NCBI GenBank assembly: GCA_019421925.1
Contig: JAHZEH010000039.1
Location: 6,866-12,003, forward strand
Direction: 5' to 3'
DNA length: 5,138 nt
From: Clostridia bacterium
GTDB lineage: Bacteria > Bacillota > Clostridia > Christensenellales > CALWSW01
Below are positions 1 through 5,138 of the stretch, in pieces; within the stretch, counting starts at the first letter, position 1, and each line of letters opens with the position of its first letter. The notes beneath the pieces were generated by a model, which saw nothing but the letters and a program-made list of their open reading frames with translations, searched no databases and was not told where the DNA came from. The position numbers and the translations under genes were made by a program.

Positions 1-2
1 CT

Positions 3-1091
3 ATGGCACTGACAGCAAAGATCCGCAAGAAGCTGGGGAATTTCCTCCTGGACGTGGAGTTCTCCTGCGGCGACGGGATATTGGCCCTGCTGGGCGCGTC
101 GGGCTGCGGCAAGAGCATGACCCTCAAGTGCATCGCAGGCATTGAGACGCCGGATGAGGGGCGCATTGTGCTGGGTGACAGGGTGCTGTTTGACTCGGAC
201 AGAAGGATCAACCTGCCCCCCCAACAGCGCAGGGTGGGTTATCTTTTCCAGAATTATGCCCTCTTTCCCCATATGACGGTGGCTCAGAACATTGCCTCCG
301 GCCTGCGTGGGAAAAAGGAGGAGAACCGGGCGGTGGTGGACGCCAAGATCAGGGCCTTCTATTTGGAGGGACTGGAAAATAAACTGCCCTCCCAGCTCTC
401 CGGCGGCCAGCAGCAGCGGGTAGCCCTGGCGCGCATGCTGGCCAGCGGACCGGAGATGATTATGCTCGACGAGCCCTTCTCCGCCCTGGACAGCTATCTG
501 AAATGGCAGATGGAGCTGGAGCTCGTCAAAACGCTGGAGTCCTTTTCGGGAACGGCGCTGTTCGTCTCCCACAGCCGGGATGAGGTATACCGAATCTGCG
601 GCCAGGTCTGTGTTATGGATCAGGGAAAAAACGAGCCGGTGACACCCGTTAAAACCCTGTTTGAGAACCCCAAAACCCTCTCTGCCGCTCTCCTCTCGGG
701 GTGCAAAAACTACTCAAGGGTGGCCAGTACAGGGGAGCACACGGTGGACGCTCTGGATTGGGGCGTCACGCTGCGCAGCGCCCAGAAGGTGCCGGACAGC
801 GTGCGCCATGTGGGGGTACGGGCCCATTACTTCACCCCCGTGGAGCGGGAGGGCGAAAATGTCATCCGCTGCCACATTCTCCGGGTGGTGGAGGATGTAT
901 TCTCTGTGATTGTGATGCTTCGGCCTGAAAACAGCCCCGGAGGGTCGGATTTCTGTGATATCCGCCTGGAGCTGGCAAAAGAGGCATGGGCGGGGCTCGC
1001 GGGCAGGGAGACGCTGCTGGTGCGGGTGGAACCGGAGAATATTGCAGGAGGGAGGATGCGGAGATGTTTGAAGCGAGCGTCATTACGGTGA
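3..1091 (+). CDS. modC: Molybdate ABC transporter ATP-binding protein ModC
   Basis: This is the cytoplasmic ATPase that would power a ModABC-type molybdate (possibly also tungstate or sulfate) importer. The 362-residue protein carries a complete ABC domain: Walker A GASGCGKSM at residues 31-39, Q-loop Gln83 in FQNYALFPH, signature LSGGQ at 132-136, Walker B IMLDEP at 153-158 with catalytic Glu157, D-loop SALD at 160-163 and switch His190 in VSHS. The short hydrophobic strand before Walker A (ILALLGASGCGKS) and the LPPQQRRVGYLFQ segment are typical of ModC. Residues from about 230 to 350 form a divergent C-terminal domain (SGCKN at 232-236, GVRAHYF at 271-277), probably the TOBE/Mop-like regulatory domain. 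Length is close to E. coli ModC (about 350). The start at base 3 fits the family N-terminus, but the ribosome site and upstream partners are outside the window. Its 3' end overlaps the next gene by 28 bases. Molybdate specificity is inferred mainly from the adjacent cofactor gene. Confidence 0.88.
   Translation: MALTAKIRKKLGNFLLDVEFSCGDGILALLGASGCGKSMTLKCIAGIETPDEGRIVLGDRVLFDSDRRINLPPQQRRVGYLFQNYALFPHMTVAQNIASGLRGKKEENRAVVDAKIRAFYLEGLENKLPSQLSGGQQQRVALARMLASGPEMIMLDEPFSALDSYLKWQMELELVKTLESFSGTALFVSHSRDEVYRICGQVCVMDQGKNEPVTPVKTLFENPKTLSAALLSGCKNYSRVASTGEHTVDALDWGVTLRSAQKVPDSVRHVGVRAHYFTPVEREGENVIRCHILRVVEDVFSVIVMLRPENSPGGSDFCDIRLELAKEAWAGLAGRETLLVRVEPENIAGGRMRRCLKRASLR
1046..1055 (+). promoter_or_regulatory. 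Strong ribosome binding site for mogA inside modC
   Basis: The purine run AGGAGGGAGG lies inside the last codons of modC and ends 8 bases before the ATG at 1064. It decides the start of the cofactor gene. The longer open frame reaching back to about 986 has no family-like N-terminus, whereas translation from 1064 begins at once with the conserved MFEASVITVSDKG. Confidence 0.75.
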
Positions 1092-1570
1092 GCGATAAGG
1101 GTTACGCAGGACTGAGGGAGGACAGGGGGGGACCGCTGGCGGCCCAGATACTGGAGGAGGCGGGCTACCGGGTGGCTCACCGCGTGATGGTGCCCGACGA
1201 GCAGAGCGCCATAGAGGATGCTCTTATCAGGGCGGCGGATGAGTGGAAGTGCGCCCTGATCGTCACCACGGGCGGGACGGGATTTTCCCCCCGGGATGTG
1301 ACGCCTGAGGCCACGGCTGCCGTGTGCCAGCGTATGGCTCCCGGCATTGCGGAGTATATGCGGGCTCAGAGCCTGCTGGTCACGAATCGGGCGATACTCT
1401 CGAGGGCGGCGGCGGGTATCAGGGGGCTCTCCCTGATCGTCAACCTGCCGGGCAGCCCCAAGGCTGTGCGGGAGAACCTCTCCTGCATTCTGCCGCCGCT
1501 GGAACACGGATTACAGATTCTGCGGGGGGAGGCGGGGGAATGCGCCCAGCCTGAGAAGCCTCTCAGATAA
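1064..1570 (+). CDS. mogA: MogA/MoaB-family molybdenum cofactor biosynthesis protein
   Basis: Family members adenylylate molybdopterin with ATP, the step before molybdate insertion by MoeA, in the cytoplasm. The 168-residue protein is essentially one MoCF-binding domain. It has the N-terminal strand ITVSDKG (7-13) with the following RGGP (21-24), the signature TTGGTGFSPRDVTPEAT (68-84) with Asp78, and the late motif LIVNLPGSPKAVRENL (124-139), which forms the nucleotide/pterin-binding part in this family. It is slightly shorter than E. coli MogA (195), as is common in Bacillota. The start at 1064 is chosen for the strong ribosome site and the family N-terminus. The gene overlaps modC by 28 bases in another frame, so translational coupling is likely. 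A terminator follows 11 bases after the stop, making it the last gene of the molybdenum operon. MogA and MoaB cannot be firmly separated from sequence alone, but the transport context supports a molybdenum role. Confidence 0.9.
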   Translation: MFEASVITVSDKGYAGLREDRGGPLAAQILEEAGYRVAHRVMVPDEQSAIEDALIRAADEWKCALIVTTGGTGFSPRDVTPEATAAVCQRMAPGIAEYMRAQSLLVTNRAILSRAAAGIRGLSLIVNLPGSPKAVRENLSCILPPLEHGLQILRGEAGECAQPEKPLR

Positions 1571-1581
1571 CGCGTGTACAG

Positions 1582-1602
1582 GCCCGGTCTAACCGGGCTT
1601 TT
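1582..1602 (+). terminator. Intrinsic terminator of the modC-mogA operon
   Basis: A perfect 7-bp stem (GCCCGGT at 1582-1588 with ACCGGGC at 1592-1598) closes a 3-base loop and is followed by TTTT. It begins 11 bases after the mogA stop. The short T-run makes it moderately strong. Confidence 0.75.
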
Positions 1603-1622
1603 GCCATAGCATGGGAGATTCG

Positions 1623-1651
1623 TTGCCATGGACGGCGGGCTATGATACAAT
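1623..1651 (+). promoter_or_regulatory. Sigma-A-type promoter for the lipoprotein gene
   Basis: A -35 box TTGCCA (1623-1628, 5 of 6 to consensus) and a -10 box TACAAT (1646-1651, 5 of 6) are separated by 17 bases. An extended -10 TG sits at 1643-1644. Transcription should begin near 1657-1658, giving a leader of about 60 bases before the ATG at 1719. The leader contains a GC-rich stretch at about 1665-1684 that could form only an imperfect hairpin. Confidence 0.68.
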
Positions 1652-1718
1652 AATTCAGAGTACTGAGGGCCGCGGCAGCGGGCCTTATGCAAAGAATTAT
1701 GAAATTGGAGAGATTATA

Positions 1719-2576
1719 ATGAAGAATTTGAAGAAGTTGCTCGCGGGCGCTCTGGCGGGGCTGATGGCGCTCTCTTTGGCGGGCTGCGGCGGCGCTATGT
1801 CGCTGGAGGAACAGATCGCCAAATGCCAGGAAAACATGAACGCGGTGGACAGCATGGATACCAAGATGAATATGGTCATGGATATGTCCGCTGGCGGAGT
1901 CACGGTGGGCGTAGACATGGATATGAATATGACCTATTTCAAAGAGCCCGTCCGCATGAAGATGGAAATGAGTATGCTGGAAACCGGCATGGAGATGTAC
2001 ATGGTGGAGGAGGGCCAGAGCGTCACGGTGTATGCCGACAGCGGCGACGGCTGGGTCAAGCAGACCATGTCGATGGAGGAGTACAAAGAGGAATATCAGC
2101 AGGCCGAAGTGCAGGATAACCTCAACGTCTATCTGGACAACGCCGCAAAATATGAGCAGGTGGGTACCGAGAAGATCGGTGGAGTGGACGCCGTCAAAGT
2201 TAAGGGCGTCATCCCGGCCGATGCGCTCTCCGAGGTTATCAACGCCTCGGGCATGATGAACGAGGAGAGCATCGGTCTGACCGGTGAACTGCTGGAGAGC
2301 CTCTTTAAGGATATGGATGATATGGAGGTCTATTTCTGGTTCAACCCTGAAACGCTCTATCCGGTGAAGTATGAGATGGATATGACGAACCTCATGTCCA
2401 GCCTCTATGAGAACCTCTTTGCCATGTTGGGGGCTGAGGCCGAGGGAGTCTCCGTCAATGTCTCCAAGGTGCTGATTTCCATGGAGATCAGCAACATTAA
2501 CAACGCGACGGAGTTCACCATCCCTGAGGAGGCGCTCAATGCCCCGGAAGGGGAGGTAAATGGGACCGCAGCATAA
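1719..2576 (+). CDS. Methionine-rich secreted lipoprotein, DUF6612-like, function unknown
   Basis: A 285-residue lipoprotein predicted to be anchored on the outer face of the membrane. It has a lysine-bearing signal peptide with a hydrophobic core and a lipobox LAGC, with Cys23 as the lipidated residue. The mature part has about 28 methionines in 263 residues. Many alternate with polar residues (MNMVMDM at 50-56, MDMNM at 67-71, MKMEMSM at 80-86, MEMYM at 91-95), then DGWVKQ at 110-115. This alternation fits amphipathic beta strands facing a hydrophobic cavity, as proposed for LolA/LppX-like half barrels. The general pattern recalls Bacillota lipoproteins of the DUF6612 type, but this assignment is from memory. 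The ATG at 1719 is chosen over one at 1611 because it is preceded by GGAGAG (1707-1712) at 6 bases and yields the signal peptide. Its own promoter and terminator suggest a monocistronic gene unrelated to its neighbours. Substrate or partner is unknown. Confidence 0.85.
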   Translation: MKNLKKLLAGALAGLMALSLAGCGGAMSLEEQIAKCQENMNAVDSMDTKMNMVMDMSAGGVTVGVDMDMNMTYFKEPVRMKMEMSMLETGMEMYMVEEGQSVTVYADSGDGWVKQTMSMEEYKEEYQQAEVQDNLNVYLDNAAKYEQVGTEKIGGVDAVKVKGVIPADALSEVINASGMMNEESIGLTGELLESLFKDMDDMEVYFWFNPETLYPVKYEMDMTNLMSSLYENLFAMLGAEAEGVSVNVSKVLISMEISNINNATEFTIPEEALNAPEGEVNGTAA

Positions 2577-2600
2577 CTGAATCAGGATCACAGAGGAGAA

Positions 2601-2623
2601 GCCGGGCGTACGCCCGGCTTTTT
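2601..2623 (+). terminator. Strong intrinsic terminator after the lipoprotein gene
   Basis: A perfect GC stem of 7 bp (GCCGGGC at 2601-2607 with GCCCGGC at 2612-2618) encloses the loop GTAC and is followed by TTTTT. It lies 24 bases after the lipoprotein stop and isolates that gene from comEC. No T-run is present on the opposite strand, so it appears one-directional. Confidence 0.88.
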
Positions 2624-2644
2624 GCGCCCCTTTCAAGGGGGCGC
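2624..2644. repeat. Second inverted repeat abutting the terminator
   Basis: GCGCCCC (2624-2630) pairs with GGGGCGC (2638-2644). The inner bases allow an alternative CCCCTT/AAGGGG pairing with one bulged G. There is no T-run after it, so it is not a classical terminator on the + strand. It starts directly after the T-run of the preceding terminator and ends just upstream of the proposed comEC promoter. Confidence 0.55.
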
Positions 2645-2648
2645 ATGC

Positions 2649-2678
2649 TGGAAAAATATGGAAATGACGTGATATACT
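2649..2678 (+). promoter_or_regulatory. Probable comEC promoter with extended -10
   Basis: The extended -10 TGATATACT (2670-2678) has a weak -35 candidate TGGAAA (2649-2654, 4 of 6 to consensus) 18 bases upstream of the hexamer. Initiation would fall near 2684-2686, leaving a very short leader before either candidate comEC start. A second A/T-rich hexamer, TATAAA at 2682-2687, is less convincing. Confidence 0.5.
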
Positions 2679-2707
2679 GAGTATAAAACGATGAAATGCG
2701 GGGTATC

Positions 2708-5008
2708 ATGTCGAATCCATTGCGCAACAGGCCCTTTGCAATCTGGGGATTTTCCGTAGCTGGCGGCGTCTGGCTCGGTTTTGCGGCCTCTGAGGGCGGC
2801 TTCACCGGCTGGATTCTGCCCCTTTGCTGCGCCCTCGCGGTTCTTGCGGCGGTTCTTCGCCTCAGGGGCTGGCGAATTGGGGCGTTGGGTTTGACAGTGG
2901 GCTGTCTGGCCATGTGCCTTCAGTATGCCGGCCTGTCCGGGGCAGAGCCCCGGGAGGGGATGGTGCTCGGCAGAATAGTGGAGCAGCCCCGGCAATATTC
3001 CGGGCAGACCATGCTGATCCTGGAGGAGGTCACGGTCTCCGGCCAGGAGGTGGAGGGCCGTGTCCGGCTCTATGTGCCAAGCGGCGGCTATTCCTATGGG
3101 AACTGGGTTCAGGCGGAGGCCTCCCTCAAAGAGCCCAGCCGGCAGCGCAACCCCGGCGGGATGGACGCCCGTCTGAACGCCTGGGCCAAGAATGTCCGCC
3201 TGAGCGGCTACGCCTCCAAGGCGGTTAATCTGGGCGGACAGGGCGGCGCGCGGGGGCTGCTGCTGGAGGTGCGCGGATGGATGGAGGGCAATTTGGAGGG
3301 CAACCTGGAGGCGGATGCCGCCGGTGTTGTCAAGGGCATGCTCTTCGGGGACTCCGGGGAGATGGAGGAGAGCGGCCTGGAGTCCTTCCGCAAGACGGGA
3401 ATCGCCCATGTCCTGGCGGTCTCCGGGCTCCATGTGGGCGTGATCTGCGGTGCGCTGTACGCACTGCTGCGCAGGCTGAGGGCCTCCCGCTGGGCTTGCA
3501 CCGGGCTGTGCGCCCTGTTCCTGCTGGCGTACTGCACTATGGTGGGGTTCACGGCCTCCATCTCGCGTGCGTCGATCATGTGCCTGGTTTCCATGGCGGG
3601 CGGCGCGCTGGGGGAGCGGAGCGACCTGCTCTCCTCCCTGGGCCTGGCTGCCGGTATTACCCTCCTGTTTAACCCCATGCAGGCACTGACAGCCGGGTTC
3701 CTTCTGTCCTATGGGGCGGTTTTGGGTATCGGCTTTTTTGCAAACACCTTTCAGGGGCTTTTTGCTAAATTATTATGCGCAGGCCGGCGGACGAGAGGGC
3801 TCCGGGTCAGGATCGCCGGCGCGCTCTCCATCTCCCTTGGCGCTCAGATGGGGACGCTTCCTGCTACAGCGGCCTTCTTTGGCCGCGTGCCCCTGTTGGG
3901 TTCAATCATCAACCTAGCGGTTGTTCCCCTCGCAGGCTGGGTGCTCGTTGGCGGGCTGGCGCTCTCCCTCGGCGCACCCCTCTGGGCGGAGGGCGCGGCG
4001 GCGATGGGAAAGGCCGTCGCTCTGGGCGTGCAGGCCATGACCGGCCTGGCCCGCTGGGCGTCGGAGCTGCCTCTCTGCTCCATCAATCTGGGCGGGCTGG
4101 GGCTGCTCTCCGGCGGGGCCCTGGCGCTGGCCTATCTGGCCTGCAGCCAGTGGACGAGGGGCTGGAGGATACGGGCTCTTTTTCTGTGCGGCGCAGCCGT
4201 CCTGGGGGTCATCAGCTATGCCCGGTGGGTGGAGGGTTCCGAGCCGCTCCGCATCACCGTTCTGGACGTAGGCCAAGGGGATGCCGCCGTTATCTCCCAA
4301 GGGGGCGGAACGGTTCTATTGGATTCAGGTATGCGGAACAGTGAGATGGACTACGGGGAGAGCGTGGTGCTCCCCTTTCTGCGCAGTCAGGGGGTTCAAA
4401 GTCTGGACGCCCTCATCCTCTCCCATCCTCACGCTGACCACTGCGGCGGCGCGCTGACACTCTGCCGGGAGATGCCGGTGGACGTCATCCTTGTGGGGAA
4501 CTGCGCGGGAGCGGACACCCAATATCTGGAGCTGGAGGCCCTCGCACAGGAGAAAGAAATCCCCATCGTCCAGCTTGAGCCGGGCGACAGCATTGGACTG
4601 GGCGAGACAACCTGGCGGGTTCTGGAGAGCGGCGGGCGGAAGAGGGAGGGGAATGAGGCGTCGCTGATCCTGGAGCTGGGCTATCGGCAGTATCGGGCGC
4701 TCTTTACAGGGGACGCCGGATTTGAGACGGAGGAGGAACTCCGCCGGCAGGGTGCGCTGGAGGATGTGGACTGGCTCAAGGTGGGGCATCACGGCAGCAA
4801 ATACAGTACGGGTGAGAGTTTCCTGGAGGCTGTCCGTCCGGAGTGGGCGGCTGTTTCGGCTGGGGTGAACAACTATGGGCATCCCGCGCCTGAGACGCTG
4901 AAGCGGCTGGAGGAGGCGGGATGCCGGACGCTTGTGACCCGGGAGCGGGGCGCGCTGACCTTCCGGTTTTGTGAGGAAGGGGTTGTGGTTCAAACCATGC
5001 TGCCGTGA
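2708..5008 (+). CDS. comEC: ComEC/Rec2 DNA internalization channel protein
   Basis: ComEC is the membrane channel that passes one strand of incoming DNA during natural transformation. The 766 residues match the usual length (B. subtilis 776). The N-terminus has about three membrane segments (roughly 10-27, 33-51, 56-75), then an OB-fold/DUF4131 region (about 80-170) ending in the family NPGG (148-151). The Competence domain (about 215-500) is multi-spanning, with SGLHVG at 239-244 and GFTASISRASIM at 280-291. The C-terminal metallo-beta-lactamase-like domain starts with DVGQGD (520-525) and keeps HPHADH (573-578), Asp669 in FTGDAG, GHHGSKYST from 693 and His725 in YGHP, so the metal site thought to support nuclease activity looks intact. 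An ATG at 2696 would add four residues. 2708 is preferred because GGGG lies just upstream and MSNPLRNRPFA resembles a natural N-terminus, but this is uncertain. An oddity is a 12-base tandem repeat coding EGNLEGNL at 193-200. holA follows after 35 bases. Confidence 0.95.
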   Translation: MSNPLRNRPFAIWGFSVAGGVWLGFAASEGGFTGWILPLCCALAVLAAVLRLRGWRIGALGLTVGCLAMCLQYAGLSGAEPREGMVLGRIVEQPRQYSGQTMLILEEVTVSGQEVEGRVRLYVPSGGYSYGNWVQAEASLKEPSRQRNPGGMDARLNAWAKNVRLSGYASKAVNLGGQGGARGLLLEVRGWMEGNLEGNLEADAAGVVKGMLFGDSGEMEESGLESFRKTGIAHVLAVSGLHVGVICGALYALLRRLRASRWACTGLCALFLLAYCTMVGFTASISRASIMCLVSMAGGALGERSDLLSSLGLAAGITLLFNPMQALTAGFLLSYGAVLGIGFFANTFQGLFAKLLCAGRRTRGLRVRIAGALSISLGAQMGTLPATAAFFGRVPLLGSIINLAVVPLAGWVLVGGLALSLGAPLWAEGAAAMGKAVALGVQAMTGLARWASELPLCSINLGGLGLLSGGALALAYLACSQWTRGWRIRALFLCGAAVLGVISYARWVEGSEPLRITVLDVGQGDAAVISQGGGTVLLDSGMRNSEMDYGESVVLPFLRSQGVQSLDALILSHPHADHCGGALTLCREMPVDVILVGNCAGADTQYLELEALAQEKEIPIVQLEPGDSIGLGETTWRVLESGGRKREGNEASLILELGYRQYRALFTGDAGFETEEELRRQGALEDVDWLKVGHHGSKYSTGESFLEAVRPEWAAVSAGVNNYGHPAPETLKRLEEAGCRTLVTRERGALTFRFCEEGVVVQTMLP
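3284..3307 (+). repeat. 12-base tandem repeat inside comEC
   Basis: Two adjacent 12-base units (3284-3295 and 3296-3307) match at 10 of 12 positions and encode EGNL twice. Both differences are at silent positions (aat/aac, ttg/ctg), so the peptide is exactly duplicated. It lies in the soluble linker between the OB-like region and the Competence domain. Confidence 0.7.
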
Positions 5009-5014
5009 TATAAT
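5006..5014 (+). promoter_or_regulatory. Extended -10 promoter element for holA
   Basis: TGATATAAT matches the extended -10 consensus perfectly. Its first three bases are the comEC stop codon TGA. No good -35 box is seen at 16-18 bases (TGGTTC at 4986-4991 is poor), as can be tolerated with an extended -10. Initiation near 5020-5022 would give holA a leader of roughly 22 bases. No terminator separates comEC from holA, so readthrough is also likely. Confidence 0.55.
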
Positions 5015-5043
5015 AGGGCTATTCTGAATTGGGGAGTGTGCCA

Positions 5044-5138
5044 ATGGACGGGACGGCATGGTTTGAGGAGATTGGGCAGGGCGCTCTGAGGAACGTGTAC
5101 CTGCTCCACGGCGAGGAGGAGTACGCCAAGGACCGGGC
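5044..5138 (+). CDS. holA: DNA polymerase III delta subunit HolA, 5' end only
   Basis: HolA is the clamp-loader subunit that opens the beta sliding clamp during chromosome replication. Only 31 full codons are visible before the window edge. They encode MDGTAWFEEIGQG followed by LRNVYLLHGEEEYAKDR, which matches the typical HolA start, where a short helix is followed by a strand and the motif VYLLxGEEExL at the head of the AAA+-like domain. A ribosome site GGGGAG (5031-5036) precedes the ATG by 7 bases. The position directly after comEC supports the call, because comEC-holA (often followed by rpsT) is a recurrent order in Bacillota. The assignment rests on a short peptide plus context. The remaining roughly 300 codons lie outside the window. 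Confidence 0.85.
   Translation, partial: MDGTAWFEEIGQGALRNVYLLHGEEEYAKDR

Noticed and set aside
986..1063. N-terminal extension of mogA to 986
   Set aside because: The extra 26 residues (Gly/Ala/Arg-rich) do not resemble the family and lie fully within modC. The strong ribosome site points to 1064.
827..1507. Antisense open frame of 226 codons opposite modC/mogA
   Set aside because: Lack of stops is expected in GC-rich coding DNA. The translation is rich in Arg/Pro/Ser without domains, and the + strand genes are unambiguous.
1611..1718. N-terminal extension of the lipoprotein to 1611
   Set aside because: It would put 36 polar residues before the signal peptide and start upstream of the promoter. 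The ATG at 1719 has a proper ribosome site and lipobox spacing.
1658..1718. Possible riboswitch or structured leader ahead of the lipoprotein
   Set aside because: Only an imperfect GC-rich hairpin with a bulge can be drawn around 1665-1684. The leader is too short for known riboswitch classes and no aptamer core is recognised.
1719..2576. Functional link of the lipoprotein to DNA uptake or molybdate transport
   Set aside because: It has its own promoter and is bounded by terminators on both sides. It also lacks features of a ModA-type binding protein or a ComEA-type DNA receptor.
1563..2636. Long antisense open frame (357 codons) very rich in histidine
   Set aside because: It is the mirror of the lipoprotein gene: the many ATG methionine codons read as CAT histidine on the other strand. 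It has no ribosome site, runs through both flanking terminators and resembles no protein family.
4325..5059. Antisense open frame of 244 codons opposite the comEC nuclease domain
   Set aside because: The + strand encodes clearly conserved ComEC motifs across the same bases, and the antisense product has no recognisable motif or signal.
1..5138. CRISPR arrays, transposases, tRNA/rRNA genes, phage or defence modules
   Set aside because: No spaced repeats, transposase motifs, tRNA-like cloverleafs or defence domains were seen. Coding covers nearly the whole window, and the largest gap (1571-1718) is explained by a terminator, promoter and leader.

Overview
The window looks like ordinary chromosome from a GC-rich member of the Bacillota, most likely a gut-type Clostridia of the Oscillospiraceae/Flavonifractor kind. 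This is inference. It rests on strong GGAGG-type ribosome binding sites, extended -10 promoters, a Gram-positive lipoprotein, and the comEC-holA gene order that is common in Bacillota. All genes lie on the + strand, and no mobile element, RNA gene or CRISPR array is visible.

Region 1 (1-1602) is the end of a molybdenum operon. modC, the ATPase of a molybdate ABC importer, starts at the left edge. It overlaps by 28 bases a MogA/MoaB-family gene that acts in the molybdenum cofactor pathway. A compact hairpin with a T-run closes the unit. Any modA/modB genes and the operon promoter would lie to the left of the window and cannot be seen. The two genes link molybdate uptake with insertion of molybdenum into molybdopterin.

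Region 2 (1603-2644) is a single-gene unit. A good promoter, a 5' leader of about 60 bases, a methionine-rich secreted lipoprotein of unknown function (resembling DUF6612-type lipoproteins) and a strong intrinsic terminator are followed by a second hairpin without a T-run.

Region 3 (2645-5138) holds comEC, the DNA-uptake channel with its intact metallo-beta-lactamase-like domain. The first 31 codons of holA, the delta subunit of the DNA polymerase III clamp loader, follow. A consensus extended -10 element for holA overlaps the comEC stop codon.

I see no convincing new biological system. The points most worth a second look are the Met-alternating lipoprotein, the shared TGATA-type extended -10 at all three transcription starts, the overlapping modC/mogA junction, and the comEC stop codon lying inside the holA promoter.
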